Of a DNA stretch of 64,000 nucleotides, positions 7,953 through 16,702 are shown in pieces. Positions within the stretch are counted from its first letter, which is position 1; the number at the start of each line of letters is the position of its first letter. Source of the DNA: Bifidobacterium vansinderenii (GTDB taxonomy: Bacteria; Actinomycetota; Actinomycetes; Actinomycetales; Bifidobacteriaceae); assembly GCF_002234915.1 (NCBI RefSeq), contig NZ_NEWD01000021.1, positions 1 through 64,000 on the forward strand, in the 5' to 3' direction. The translations under genes and the position numbers were made by a program. The notes under the pieces are model-generated. The model was not told where the DNA came from and searched no databases. It saw nothing but the letters and a program-made list of their open reading frames with translations.

Positions 7953-10637
7953 GTGGAGGGTCCCGAAATCAAGGCCGTAGAGGCCGTAATCGACAATGGT
8001 TCATTCGGCAAGCGCACGCTGCGCTTCGAGACCGGTCTTCTCGCCCAGCAGGCGGACGGCGCCGTCGCCGCCTATCTTGACGATGATTCGATGATTCTGT
8101 CTACCACCACCGCCGGCTCCAGCCCGAAGGAGAACTACGACTTCTTCCCGCTGACCGTGGACGTGGAGGAGAAGATGTACGCCGCCGGCAAGATCCCCGG
8201 CTCCTTCTTCCGCCGCGAGGGTCGCCCGAGCTCCGAGGCCATCCTGGCCTGCCGCATCATCGACCGCCCGCTGCGCCCGCTGTTTCCGCACACGCTGCGC
8301 AACGAGGTGCAGGTCGTGGAGACCGTGCTCGCCGTCAACCCCGACGACGCGTACGACGTGATTGCCCTGAACGCCGCCTCCGCCTCCACCATGATCTCCG
8401 GCCTGCCCTTCGAGGGCCCGGTGTCCGGTGTGCGTCTGGCCCTGATCGACGGCCAGTGGGTCGCCTTCCCGCGCTGGAGCGAGCGCGAGCGCGCCGTGTT
8501 CGAGATCGTGGTCGCCGGCCGCGTGATCGAGAACGGTGACGTCGCCATCGCCATGATCGAGGCCGGCGCCGGCAAGAACGCCTGGAAGCTCATCTACGAG
8601 GACGGCCAGATCAAGCCCGACGAGACCGTCGTGGCCGGTGGTCTCGAGGCCGCCAAGCCGTTCATCAAGACCATCTGCGAGGCCCAGGACGAGCTCAAGC
8701 GCATCGCCGCCAAGGAGACCAAGGAGTTCCAGCTCTTCCCGGAGTACACCGACGATCTGTACAACCGCATCGACCAGATCGCGCACGGCGACCTCGACGA
8801 GGCCCTGTCCATCGCGGAGAAGCTGCCGCGTCAGGACCGCATCGCCGAGATCAAGCAGCACGTGAAGGACACCCTTGCCGGCGAGTTCACCGAGATGGAC
8901 GACGCCGAGAAGGAAAAGGAGATCGGCAACGCGTTCAAGGAGCTGCAGCGCCAGATCGTGCGTCGCCGCATCCTCACCCAGGACTACCGCATCGACGGCC
9001 GTGGCCTGCGCGACATCCGCACCCTGTCCGCCGAGGTGGACATCGTGCCCCGCGTGCACGGCTCCGCCCTCTTCCAGCGTGGCGAGACCCAGATCCTGGG
9101 CGTCACCACGCTGAACATGCTCAAGATGGAGCAGCAGATCGACGCGCTGTCCGGTCCGACCACCAAGCGCTACATGCACAACTACGAGATGCCGCCGTAC
9201 TCCACCGGTGAGACCGGCCGCGTTGGCTCCCCGAAGCGCCGCGAGATCGGCCACGGCGCCCTCGCCGAGAAGGCCATCGTGCCGGTGCTGCCGGATCGCG
9301 AGGAGTTCCCCTACGCCATCCGCCAGGTCTCCGAGGCCATCGGCTCCAACGGCTCCACCTCCATGGGCTCCGTGTGCGCCTCCACCCTGTCGCTGCTCGC
9401 GGCGGGCGTGCCGCTGAAGGCCCCGGTGGCGGGCATCGCCATGGGTCTGGTCTCCGGCGACGTGGACGGCCAGCACATCTACAAGACGCTCACCGACATC
9501 CTGGGCGCCGAGGACGCGTTCGGCGACATGGACTTCAAGGTCGCCGGTACTTCCGAGTTCATCACCGCCCTGCAGCTTGACACCAAGCTCGACGGTATCC
9601 CGGCCGACATCCTGGCCGCCGCCCTGCAGCAGGCGCACGAGGCCCGCGCCACGATCCTCGACCTGATCAACGAGTGCATCGACGAGCCGGCCGAGATGAG
9701 CGAGTTCGCCCCGCGCATCATCACCACCACCGTTCCGGTTGAGAAGATCGGCGAGGTCATCGGCCCGAAGGGCAAGATGATCAACCAGATCCAGGAGGAC
9801 ACCGGCGCCGAGATCGCCATCGAGGATGACGGTACCGTGTTCATCTCCTCCGAGGGTGGCGAGGCCGCCGAGAAGGCCAAGGCCATCATCGACCAGATCG
9901 CCAACCCGCACGTGCCGGAGGCCGGCGAGCAGTACAACGGCAAGGTCGTGAAGACCACGTCGTTCGGAGCGTTCGTGAACCTGACCCCGGGCACCGACGG
10001 TCTGCTGCACATCAGCCAGATCCGCAACCTCGCCAACGGCGAGCGCATCGACGCCGTCGAGGACGTGCTCAAGGAAGGCGACACCGTCGAGGTGGTCGTG
10101 CAGGGCGTGGACGATCGCGGCAAGATCTCGCTGGCCATCCCCGGCTTCGAGGACCAGGAGTCCGGCGCCGGCCGTGGCGCCTCCCGCGGTGGTGACCGTC
10201 GTGAGCGCGATGACCGTCGTGGCGGACGCCGCGATGACCGTCGTGACGACCGTCGCCGTGACGATCGCGAGGATCGTCGTCCGCGTCGTCGTCGCTACGA
10301 TGACGATCGTTACGATCACGACGATCGCGACTACGATCGCGATGACCGTCGCCGTGGCGACCGTTACGATCACGATGATCGTGATGATCGTCGTGGCCGT
10401 CGTGATGACCGTTACGATCGCGATGACCGTCGTGGTGGCCGCCGTGACCGTGATGACCGTTACGATCGCGATGATCGCCGTGATGACCGTCGTGGTGGCC
10501 GTGGCCGTCGTGATGACCGCAACCCGCGCTACGCCGTGGATGACTCCTATGACGAGTACCGCGCCGACCGCGAGGAGCGTTCCGAGCGTCCGCGCCGTCG
10601 TGTGCGCCGCGACTTCGACCCCTTCGACGAGGACTGA
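7953..10637 (+). CDS. pnp: Polyribonucleotide nucleotidyltransferase (PNPase) with Arg/Asp-rich tail
   Basis: 894 residues. PNPase degrades RNA 3' to 5' by phosphorolysis and can add 3' tails. Domains in order: first RNase PH core (about 20-150), helical linker, second RNase PH core (about 340-560, with [13 protein letters not shown] and the [16 protein letters not shown] catalytic region), KH domain (about 588-650, [13 protein letters not shown]) and S1 domain (about 657-730, [15 protein letters not shown]). Residues 735 onward are a low-complexity Arg/Asp/Tyr tail that makes the protein some 150-190 residues longer than enterobacterial PNPase (about 710). The GTG start at 7953 follows AAAAAAGGAGGAAC. 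Confidence 0.97.
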   Translation: MEGPEIKAVEAVIDNGSFGKRTLRFETGLLAQQADGAVAAYLDDDSMILSTTTAGSSPKENYDFFPLTVDVEEKMYAAGKIPGSFFRREGRPSSEAILACRIIDRPLRPLFPHTLRNEVQVVETVLAVNPDDAYDVIALNAASASTMISGLPFEGPVSGVRLALIDGQWVAFPRWSERERAVFEIVVAGRVIENGDVAIAMIEAGAGKNAWKLIYEDGQIKPDETVVAGGLEAAKPFIKTICEAQDELKRIAAKETKEFQLFPEYTDDLYNRIDQIAHGDLDEALSIAEKLPRQDRIAEIKQHVKDTLAGEFTEMDDAEKEKEIGNAFKELQRQIVRRRILTQDYRIDGRGLRDIRTLSAEVDIVPRVHGSALFQRGETQILGVTTLNMLKMEQQIDALSGPTTKRYMHNYEMPPYSTGETGRVGSPKRREIGHGALAEKAIVPVLPDREEFPYAIRQVSEAIGSNGSTSMGSVCASTLSLLAAGVPLKAPVAGIAMGLVSGDVDGQHIYKTLTDILGAEDAFGDMDFKVAGTSEFITALQLDTKLDGIPADILAAALQQAHEARATILDLINECIDEPAEMSEFAPRIITTTVPVEKIGEVIGPKGKMINQIQEDTGAEIAIEDDGTVFISSEGGEAAEKAKAIIDQIANPHVPEAGEQYNGKVVKTTSFGAFVNLTPGTDGLLHISQIRNLANGERIDAVEDVLKEGDTVEVVVQGVDDRGKISLAIPGFEDQESGAGRGASRGGDRRERDDRRGGRRDDRRDDRRRDDREDRRPRRRRYDDDRYDHDDRDYDRDDRRRGDRYDHDDRDDRRGRRDDRYDRDDRRGGRRDRDDRYDRDDRRDDRRGGRGRRDDRNPRYAVDDSYDEYRADREERSERPRRRVRRDFDPFDED
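10180..10530 (+). repeat. Internal coding repeats in the pnp tail
   Basis: Short in-frame repeats built from CGTGATGACCGT and TACGATCGCGATGAC blocks encode [11 protein letters not shown] and YDHDDR. The tract looks prone to length change by slippage or unequal recombination. Confidence 0.85.
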
Positions 10638-10729
10638 TCGCATCGGTCGCGTGATTGCAGTGTGATCGTGCCGACCGCGTCAGTCGTGTGACTGCGCGTT
10701 CGCACGATCGCGTAATCTGATCCCGTAAT

Positions 10730-10773
10730 GCAAAGCCCGCCTAGACTCGACTCCCGAGCCAGGCGGGCTTTGC
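10730..10773. terminator. Strong hairpin after pnp
   Basis: GCAAAGCCCGCCT and AGGCGGGCTTTGC form a perfect 13-bp stem with an 18-nt loop. The A- and T-rich stem ends could act in both directions. Confidence 0.7.
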
Positions 10774-10798
10774 CGTATCCGATACGGCCGATCCTTAT

Positions 10799-10943
10799 CC
10801 TTCCCCTAAGGCTGAGTCCGTGCAGCAAATGCCAACGGCGTTTGTAGGACTCAGACGAGCCGACAGGCGAGCGGGAACGCGCCGGACGCAGTCCGTCAAT
10901 TCTTGCCGAAGAAGGTGTCAGCCGGCGGCTGACGGATGAGGTG
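10799..10943. repeat. Composite family B repeat (long form), copy 2, inverted
   Basis: It starts CCTTCCCCTAAGGCTGAGTCCG and ends GCTGACGGATGAGGTG, the reverse complement of the element at 4562-4707 with moderate divergence. It contains the same AACGGCGTTTGTAGGACTCAG, GCCGACAGGCGAGCGGGAAC and GACGCAGTCCGTCAATTCTTG modules. Confidence 0.85.
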
Positions 10944-10991
10944 CTACCTGATTGGATCCTGAACCTCCTGTGCACGTACCGTCTCTGCACC

Positions 10992-11134
10992 AAACTTGGT
11001 AGTCAATCCGAACCATTTTGGTAGTCACAACGAACTTGGAAGTCCAAACGCGACACTTTTCAGCATTTGTGCACGCTCACACGTCTCGTTTCGACTACTA
11101 AATCACAATGCGCGTCTCGTTCGGACTCCGAAAA
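10992..11134. repeat. Cluster of TTGGTAGTC-type boxes upstream of aldo-keto reductase
   Basis: Three forward imperfect copies (AAACTTGGTAGTCAATCCG at 10992, AACCATTTTGGTAGTCACAA at 11011, AACTTGGAAGTCCAAACG at 11033) are followed by two copies that read the other way (CGTTTCGACTACTAAAT near 11088 and CGTTCGGACTCCGAAAAT near 11118). The cluster lies 150-290 bp before the gene at 11283 and may be an operator array. The rest of the gap to 11282 shows nothing further. Confidence 0.55.
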
Positions 11135-11282
11135 TCGTCAGCCTGCCCAAATCCAGCGCTTTTTCTACGCTGAACGTGGGTGCGGCCGCGCGTTCGGATG
11201 CTTCGAAAGTCCGACGCAGTCGCGGTTTTCGCACAGGACGGCACAGGACGTCGTGAACGACGACATGAACGAAGGAGCCAAT

Positions 11283-12152
11283 ATGACGTTGCAGCGCAAC
11301 ATCGGACCGTTTACTACTACGGCCATCGGCATCGGCGAGATGGGTCTGACCATCGAGGGCTATCCGAGCCACGAGCAGGCGCTGGAGACGATCCACGCCG
11401 GACTCGACGCCGGCGCCCGCATGATCGACACCGCGTGGGCGTACTATGCGCCGGGCGAGGAGGAGCAGACCGGCGAGAAGCTCACCCGCGAGGCGCTTGA
11501 CAGCTGGAACGGCCCGCGCGACGAGGTGCTGGTCGCCACCAAGATCGGTCTGCGCCGCGACTTCGACGAGAACGGCAAGCCGATCTGGCCGCGTGACGGC
11601 AAGCCCGAGCATCTGCTCGAGTACGGCAAGCAGTCGGCGATGGCGCTCGGCGTCGACACGATCGACCTGCTGTACATGCACCGCCACGATCCGGAGGTGC
11701 CGTACAGCGAGTCGATCGAGGCGGTCCGCCAGCTGCTCGACGAGGGCGTGGCCCGCTACGCCGGCGTCTCCAACGTGACGATCGAACAGCTCGACATCGC
11801 GCGCGGCATTCTCGGCGACCGTCTGATCGCCGTGCAGAACCAGTATTCGCCGGTGCACCGCGAGACTCGTGACACGCTCGACTACTGCGCGAAGCTGGGA
11901 CTGGCGTTCGTGTGCTGGAGTCCGCTCGGCGGCTTCCGCCACCCGTACGACGAGCACCTGTTCGACCCGTTCCGCGAGGTGGCGGCCGCGCGCGGCGTGA
12001 GCTACCAGCAGGTCACGCTTGCCTGGGAGCTGGCGCAGGGCGACCACATGTTCGTGATCCCCGGATGCCACCGTCCGGCCACGTTCCTCGATTCCTTCAA
12101 GGCCGGCGATCTCGTCCTCACCGACGAGGAGCTTGCCAAGCTCAACGCCTGA
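11283..12152 (+). CDS. Aldo/keto reductase
   Basis: 289-residue NAD(P)H-dependent aldo-keto reductase of the TIM-barrel AKR superfamily. The catalytic tetrad is visible: D and Y in MIDTAWAYYAPGEEE, K in VLVATKIGL and H in LLYMHRHDPE. Later motifs GVSNVTIEQLDIAR and QNQYSPVHRE match the family. The start at 11283 follows GAAGGAG; upstream in-frame ATGs lack a site and would add a sequence unlike the family N-terminus. Likely cytosolic; substrate cannot be inferred. The upstream box cluster suggests specific regulation. Confidence 0.9.
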   Translation: MTLQRNIGPFTTTAIGIGEMGLTIEGYPSHEQALETIHAGLDAGARMIDTAWAYYAPGEEEQTGEKLTREALDSWNGPRDEVLVATKIGLRRDFDENGKPIWPRDGKPEHLLEYGKQSAMALGVDTIDLLYMHRHDPEVPYSESIEAVRQLLDEGVARYAGVSNVTIEQLDIARGILGDRLIAVQNQYSPVHRETRDTLDYCAKLGLAFVCWSPLGGFRHPYDEHLFDPFREVAAARGVSYQQVTLAWELAQGDHMFVIPGCHRPATFLDSFKAGDLVLTDEELAKLNA

Positions 12153-12182
12153 GCGTGCTCCGGCGTGGTTCATTGCTTAGGT

Positions 12183-12230
12183 CACCTCATCCGTCAGCCT
12201 TCGGCTGCCACCTTCCCCTCGAGGGGAAGG
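12183..12230. repeat. Family B palindromic repeat
   Basis: CACCTCATCCGTC, the AGCCTTCGGCT mini-hairpin, then CACCTTCCCCTC-GAGGGGAAGG. Confidence 0.85.
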
Positions 12231-12253
12231 AAAGTGCGGAGCATTATGGTGTT

Positions 12254-12275
12254 GGCTCCCCTCCGGAGGGGAGCC
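12254..12275. terminator. GGCTCCCC palindrome between convergent genes
   Basis: GGCTCCCCTCC-GGAGGGGAGCC is a perfect 22-bp palindrome 12 nt beyond the stop of the opposite-strand MocR gene. It probably acts as a bidirectional terminator and belongs to the family A core. Confidence 0.55.
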
Positions 12276-12286
12276 TGCGCAAGGTG

Positions 12287-13864
12287 CTATAGCCCGCGCA
12301 CCACGTCTGCGAGCTTGCGGGCGGCGGTCTCGAATTCCTCGGGCGTGGTGTACGCGTAGCTCAGACGCAGCGAATTGTCGCCCTCGAAGTCGTAGATGTC
12401 ACCGGGGTTGAGCAGTATGCCCGCCTCCACGGCCTTGGTGAACAGCCGGTTCATCGGCATCGGCCGGTCGAACGTCAGCCAGATGTAGAAGCCGCCGTCC
12501 GGCACCGTCCAATGCGCACGGCATGCGTCGTCGGCACTCACTCCGTCGGCGCCCGCGCCGTCGTACATGCCGCACGTACCGTCCAGACCATTCCCGCCGA
12601 ACAGGCGGCCAAGCGTATCCGACGCACTGTCGCGCCGGCGACGCAGCTCGGTCTTGAGTCCCGCCAGATACTCGTCGTACATGCCATTAGTGAGGAACCG
12701 GGCGAACACCCACTGTGAGAGCAGGCTCGCGCCGTAATCCATCTGCATCTTCACGTCGGCCATGCGATGCACGATCGGCTCGGGTGCCACGATCCACCCG
12801 ATGCGCAGACCGGGGGCGAGCGCCTTCGACGCGCTGCCGAGGTAGATCACCATGCCGGTCTCGTCCATGGCCTTGAGCGGCAGCGGCTGACGGTCGCCGA
12901 AATACAGGTCCTGATACGCGCCGTCCTCGATGATCGGCAGACGGTGCGTCACGCAGCATTCGATGAGTTCGCGTCGCCGCGCCTCGCTCATCGTGCGTCC
13001 GGTGGGATTGTGGTTCGTTGGGATCGTGTACAGCACCGACCCCGATCCGCGTCGCCGTGCGCCCGCCGTGGCGCCGCTTCCGTTGCCGACGCCGCCTCCG
13101 CCGAGCGCTTCCGCCAGCCGGGTCACGTTCAGACCGTCGCCGTCCATGGGCACGCCCGTCAGATGCATGCCCGCCGACTGGAACACCTGCAGCGACTTGA
13201 TGTAGCTGGGTGCCTCCGCGAACACGGTGGAGCCGGCGCCGAGCAGGCTCACCGAGATGATCTGCAGCGCCTGCAGCGCGCCGGACGTGACGAGGATCTG
13301 CGAGGCGTCGGTCTCGATGCCGAGTCCGCGCATGTGCTTGGCGATCGCCTCGCGCAGTTCGGGAATGCCCTCCGGTTCCGGGTATCCCATGGAATCGATC
13401 TCGTCGGCCGCCTGACGCATTACCGTGCGCCACATGTCGGTGGGGAACAGGCGCGGATCGAGTTCGCCGGTGCCGAGGCGGGCCATGTTCGGTTCGAATT
13501 CGAGACGGTTGATCGCCTGGATCGTGTCGTTGTTCGCCTTGAAGAAGCCGGACGACACGTAGTCGGCCCAGTCCGGCGCGCCGGGCAGCATGAGCGACCA
13601 CGTGTTGCTTACGATGCGTGTGCCGGCGCCGTGCGCGCCCTCCACGATGCCGTAGTCGGCGAGCTCGTTCACGGCGGCGATCACGGTGGAGCGGTTCACT
13701 CCGAACCCGTCGGCCAGCGCGCGCTGCGAGGGCAATCGCGATCCGATGGGCCACGCGCCGCTGGAGACCTGCCGGCACATGTATTGCACGATCTGTTCGG
13801 TCACCGGCACGTTGAGCGTGCGGTCCGGTTTCCAGTCGATGACGAGCGGCGCCGGTCTGGCCAT
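12287..13864 (-). CDS. MocR-family regulator (GntR HTH fused to aminotransferase domain)
   Basis: 525 residues. An N-terminal winged helix of GntR type (about 15-85, with GSRLPSQRALADGFGVNRSTV) is followed by a fold-type I aminotransferase-like domain with TSGALQALQ, PTNHNPTGRTMS, IEDGAYQDLYF and the PLP lysine in GSASKALAPGLRIGW (K347). MocR proteins bind PLP or derived aldimines as effectors and usually regulate a neighbouring gene. The divergent LysE-type exporter at 14116 is the natural target. AAAGGGGA precedes the ATG at 13864. A Gly/Ala/Arg-rich insert (GGGGVGNGSGATAGARRRG) sits inside the effector domain. Confidence 0.9.
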   Translation of the reverse strand: MARPAPLVIDWKPDRTLNVPVTEQIVQYMCRQVSSGAWPIGSRLPSQRALADGFGVNRSTVIAAVNELADYGIVEGAHGAGTRIVSNTWSLMLPGAPDWADYVSSGFFKANNDTIQAINRLEFEPNMARLGTGELDPRLFPTDMWRTVMRQAADEIDSMGYPEPEGIPELREAIAKHMRGLGIETDASQILVTSGALQALQIISVSLLGAGSTVFAEAPSYIKSLQVFQSAGMHLTGVPMDGDGLNVTRLAEALGGGGVGNGSGATAGARRRGSGSVLYTIPTNHNPTGRTMSEARRRELIECCVTHRLPIIEDGAYQDLYFGDRQPLPLKAMDETGMVIYLGSASKALAPGLRIGWIVAPEPIVHRMADVKMQMDYGASLLSQWVFARFLTNGMYDEYLAGLKTELRRRRDSASDTLGRLFGGNGLDGTCGMYDGAGADGVSADDACRAHWTVPDGGFYIWLTFDRPMPMNRLFTKAVEAGILLNPGDIYDFEGDNSLRLSYAYTTPEEFETAARKLADVVRGL

Positions 13865-13892
13865 GATTCCCCTTTGTCTGGTTTCGTTTCTA

Positions 13893-14066
13893 TTTTGGTT
13901 GGCTATTTGGCTGACGTGCCAAACATATTTTGGCTGGTTGCCAATTGTAATGTCACCCATAGAATGATGGATAGAAATTGACTGATTGCACTGTTTGCAA
14001 CGATTGTGATCGTTGATGAATGGTGTGGAATAACGATTTTGGCTGAGTGTGTTTAATCCAACCAAA
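13893..14066. promoter_or_regulatory. Cluster of TTTTGGYTGG boxes, probable MocR operators
   Basis: TTTTGGTTGGCT at 13893, TTTGGCTGA at 13906, GCCAAACATATTTTGGC (inverted repeat, 13918-13934) running into TGGTTGCC, TTTTGGCTGAG at 14037 and the inverted AATCCAACCAAAG at 14055. Direct repeats of this kind, some in inverted pairs, are usual for MocR binding regions between divergent genes. Confidence 0.6.
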
Positions 14067-14115
14067 GCGATGTTGGATGACGCTGCGGCCGTGCTTGGAT
14101 GGGAAGCGACAACTC

Positions 14116-14802
14116 ATGGGATTCTACCTTCAGGGACTCACGATGGGATTGGCGTACATTGCGCCGATCGGCATGCAGAATCTGTTCGTCATCAACTCGG
14201 CGCTCACCAAGACGCGTCGCCACGCGCTCATGACCGCGCTGATCGTGATCGTATTTGATGTGTCGCTGTCGCTGTCATGCTTCTTCGGCATCGGCGCGCT
14301 CATGCAGCGTTACGACTGGCTGCGTCTGGCCGTGCTGGCCATCGGCGGCGCGGTGGTGATCGGCATCGGCGGCGGGCTCATGCGCCAGCGCGTGGACAAT
14401 ACGGCGCATGCCTCCGGCGTCGCGAAGGGCTCTGAGGGTGCTTCGGGTGCCAAGGACACGGGTGCGGCCGTCGCCAAGATCGAATCCCATGGCGACATGG
14501 CGCTGGGCAAGACCATCTCCACCGCATGCGTGGTCACCTGGTGCAATCCGCAGGCCATCATCGACGGCACGCTGATGCTCGGCGCGTTCTCCGCCACGCT
14601 CACCGCCGCCGAATCCACGCCGTTCATCGGGGGAGTGGAGACCGCATCCGTCGCATGGTTCATCGGGGTGACGCTGCTTGTCTCCGCGCTTCGTGACCGG
14701 TTCAGCTCCAAGGCGATCGGCGTGCTCAACAAGGTGTGCGGCGCGGTGATCATCGCCTACGGCATCAAGCTGCTCATCCAGTTCGCGCTCGCCGTGTTCT
14801 AG
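14116..14802 (+). CDS. LysE/ArgO-family amino acid exporter
   Basis: 228-residue inner-membrane protein. The N-terminal GLTMGLAYIAPIGMQNLFVI segment is the family hallmark (helix 1 with the P-G-M-Q motif), and VVTWCNPQAIIDG marks the later conserved helix. About six helices are visible. A polar loop of about 40 residues after helix 3 (ASGVAKGSEGASGAKDTG) is longer than usual. The start at 14116 aligns with the family; GGAAGCGAC upstream is a modest site, and the in-frame ATG at 14047 would add an atypical Cys/Arg-rich leader. Divergent from the MocR regulator, probably under its control. Substrate could be Lys, Arg or another amino acid. Confidence 0.88.
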   Translation: MGFYLQGLTMGLAYIAPIGMQNLFVINSALTKTRRHALMTALIVIVFDVSLSLSCFFGIGALMQRYDWLRLAVLAIGGAVVIGIGGGLMRQRVDNTAHASGVAKGSEGASGAKDTGAAVAKIESHGDMALGKTISTACVVTWCNPQAIIDGTLMLGAFSATLTAAESTPFIGGVETASVAWFIGVTLLVSALRDRFSSKAIGVLNKVCGAVIIAYGIKLLIQFALAVF

Positions 14803-14951
14803 GGCGCCGCAGCCTACCTTTGCAGCTTCCGACCTTGCGCTCGCCGTGTTCCGGACTCGTTCCTTGGACGCGAGCCCCGTTTTTGGGCTTGTGTGTGGAA
14901 TTGAGCGCATTTTTGGGAGGGAATGTTTGGTTTTTGGGAAGTGTGGTTGTT

Positions 14952-15033
14952 GGACCATTCAGAACTTGGAGATTGCTCCCTGATTCCCCCGAATTTGAGG
15001 AGCAATCTTCGAGTTCTGAATGGTCCTGTTTTT
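14952..15033. other. Long 28-bp hairpin of unknown function
   Basis: The arm at 14952-14979 pairs with 14999-15026 with only two mismatches across a 19-nt loop, and a TGTTTTT tail follows. It lies 150 nt after the LysE gene in a gap (14803-15244) with no other gene. It could be a terminator, an RNA or a small mobile palindrome. Confidence 0.75.
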
Positions 15034-15093
15034 ACACCCCAATATCCACGTTCAAAACCTCACATTCCCGCCCATAATATGGTGGGTTTTGTT

Positions 15094-15103
15094 CCCCCCC
15101 CCC
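15094..15103 (+). repeat. Ten-C homopolymer
   Basis: An unbroken run of ten C residues lies about 140 nt before the U32 gene. Such tracts slip during replication. A small GAGCGTC/GACGCTC hairpin follows at 15184-15206. Confidence 0.9.
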
Positions 15104-15244
15104 TGAAGCCTCTGAAGGAGTAACGGTCAACGACCCCGCTCCCAAGGTCGTAAAAGGTCATCAAAACCAGGGCCGAGGATTCCCGAGCGTCTCCCTGGGA
15201 CGCTCGCCGCCCTGCCTGTGCCTGACGCTAGACTTATGGGCGCT

Positions 15245-16702
15245 ATGAACGTTATGAATGAATCCCTGAACACCGCGCCGGCCATGATCCGCCGCACCTC
15301 GCCCGAGGTGCTCGCCCCCGCCGGCAACCTCAAGTCCTTCAAGGCCGCCATCGACTTCGGCGCCGACGCCGTCTACTGCTCCGGCAAGATGTTCGGCATG
15401 CGCTCGGCCCCCAAGAACCTCTCTCTCGAGGAGATCGCCGAGGCCCGAGACTACGCCCACGCCCGCGGCGCCCGCATCTACATCACCTGCAACATCCTGC
15501 CCCGCAACGAGGAGATCGAGGGCATCCGCGAATACATCGGCCAGCTCGCCGACATCGGCGTGGACGCGATCATCGTCACCGACATCGGCGTGATGATGAT
15601 GGCCCACCGCATCGCCCCGAACATGGAGCTCCACGTGAGCACGCAGGCCGGTGTGACCAACTGGCTCGCCGCGAACGAGCTGCACGAGCTCGGCGCCAAG
15701 CGCGTGGTCCTCGCCCGCGAGCTCAGCCTCGACACCGTGCGCGGCATCCGCGCCAACGTGCCCGACGACCTCGACATCGAGGCGTTCGTGCACGGCTCGA
15801 TGTGCATGGCGTTCTCCGGCCGCTGCCTCATCTCCAACTACTTGACCGGCCGCGACGGCAACCACGGCGAATGCGCCCAGCCCTGCCGCTGGAAGTACCA
15901 TCTGGTGGAGGAGAAGCGCCCCGGCCAGTACTTCCCGATCGAGGAGACCGACAAGGGCTCCTACATCTTCAACTCGCAGGACATGTGCATGCTCGAACAT
16001 ATTGGCGACGTGATCGACGCCGGCGTGACCAGCCTCAAGATCGAGGGCCGCGCCAAGAGCGTCTACTACATCTCCGCCATGACCAACGCGTACAAGTGCG
16101 CCGTCAACCTGTGCATGGAGGCCGACGACCCGCGCGACGTGCAGCTGCCCGACTGGCTCAAGGCCGAACCGTACAAGGTGTCGCACCGCGACTACAGCAC
16201 CGGCTTCTGGTACCCCGAGCACAAGGTCGCGCAGAACGCCGACCGCAACGGCTACTACCGCGACTGGGTGCTCGTCGGCGAGACTCGCAGCTGGCAGGAC
16301 GGCCGACTCACGTTCATGGGCCACAACAAGATCACGCCCGGCCAGACCGTGGAGATCCTTCGCCCCGGCCAGCCCCCGGTGCGCATCGAATCGGCCGACG
16401 ACTCGTTCCTCGACGCGGACGGCGTACCCGTCGCCGCGGCCGCATACCCCACGCGCACGTTCTCCATGGCATGCCCCGAGCCGGTGGCGGACGGCCTCAT
16501 GATGCGCTCGCCCGCACCCAACCGCACCCTCAGGCCGAATGATCCGGGCGGCCGAACACTTGATAATCGAATAGTTCAACGACTGAATAAACGAGATAAG
16601 GACCATACATGTCCAACGACAACACCACTGAATACGACAACGAAATCCTCAACAGCAGCACGATTCCCAGCCACGACAAGGCCGGCCGCCCCATCCCGGT
16701 GA
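15245..16702 (+). CDS. Peptidase U32-family protein (TrhP/YegQ type)
   Basis: About 485 residues. The U32 signature EAFVHGSMCMAFSGRCLIS is at 179-197, followed by the Cys-rich HGECAQPCRWKY segment, and LAPAGNLKSFKAAIDFGADAVYC opens the barrel. Characterised relatives act in tRNA uridine hydroxylation (TrhP) or 23S rRNA hydroxylation rather than as proteases. No Shine-Dalgarno site is visible; ATGs at 15236, 15245 and 15254 are in frame, and TAGACT at 15229-15234 could be a -10, so a very short or absent leader is possible. The last 94 nt overlap yfiH in another frame and encode a Thr/Pro-rich tail (PTTTPLNTTTKSS) that does not look like family sequence. Confidence 0.88.
   Translation: MNVMNESLNTAPAMIRRTSPEVLAPAGNLKSFKAAIDFGADAVYCSGKMFGMRSAPKNLSLEEIAEARDYAHARGARIYITCNILPRNEEIEGIREYIGQLADIGVDAIIVTDIGVMMMAHRIAPNMELHVSTQAGVTNWLAANELHELGAKRVVLARELSLDTVRGIRANVPDDLDIEAFVHGSMCMAFSGRCLISNYLTGRDGNHGECAQPCRWKYHLVEEKRPGQYFPIEETDKGSYIFNSQDMCMLEHIGDVIDAGVTSLKIEGRAKSVYYISAMTNAYKCAVNLCMEADDPRDVQLPDWLKAEPYKVSHRDYSTGFWYPEHKVAQNADRNGYYRDWVLVGETRSWQDGRLTFMGHNKITPGQTVEILRPGQPPVRIESADDSFLDADGVPVAAAAYPTRTFSMACPEPVADGLMMRSPAPNRTLRPNDPGGRTLDNRIVQRLNKRDKDHTCPTTTPLNTTTKSSTAARFPATTRPAAPSR

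Noticed and set aside
8001-10643. Minus-strand open frame opposite pnp
   Set aside because: Composition of simple Val/Thr/Leu runs produced by the repeated pnp tail; no gene features.
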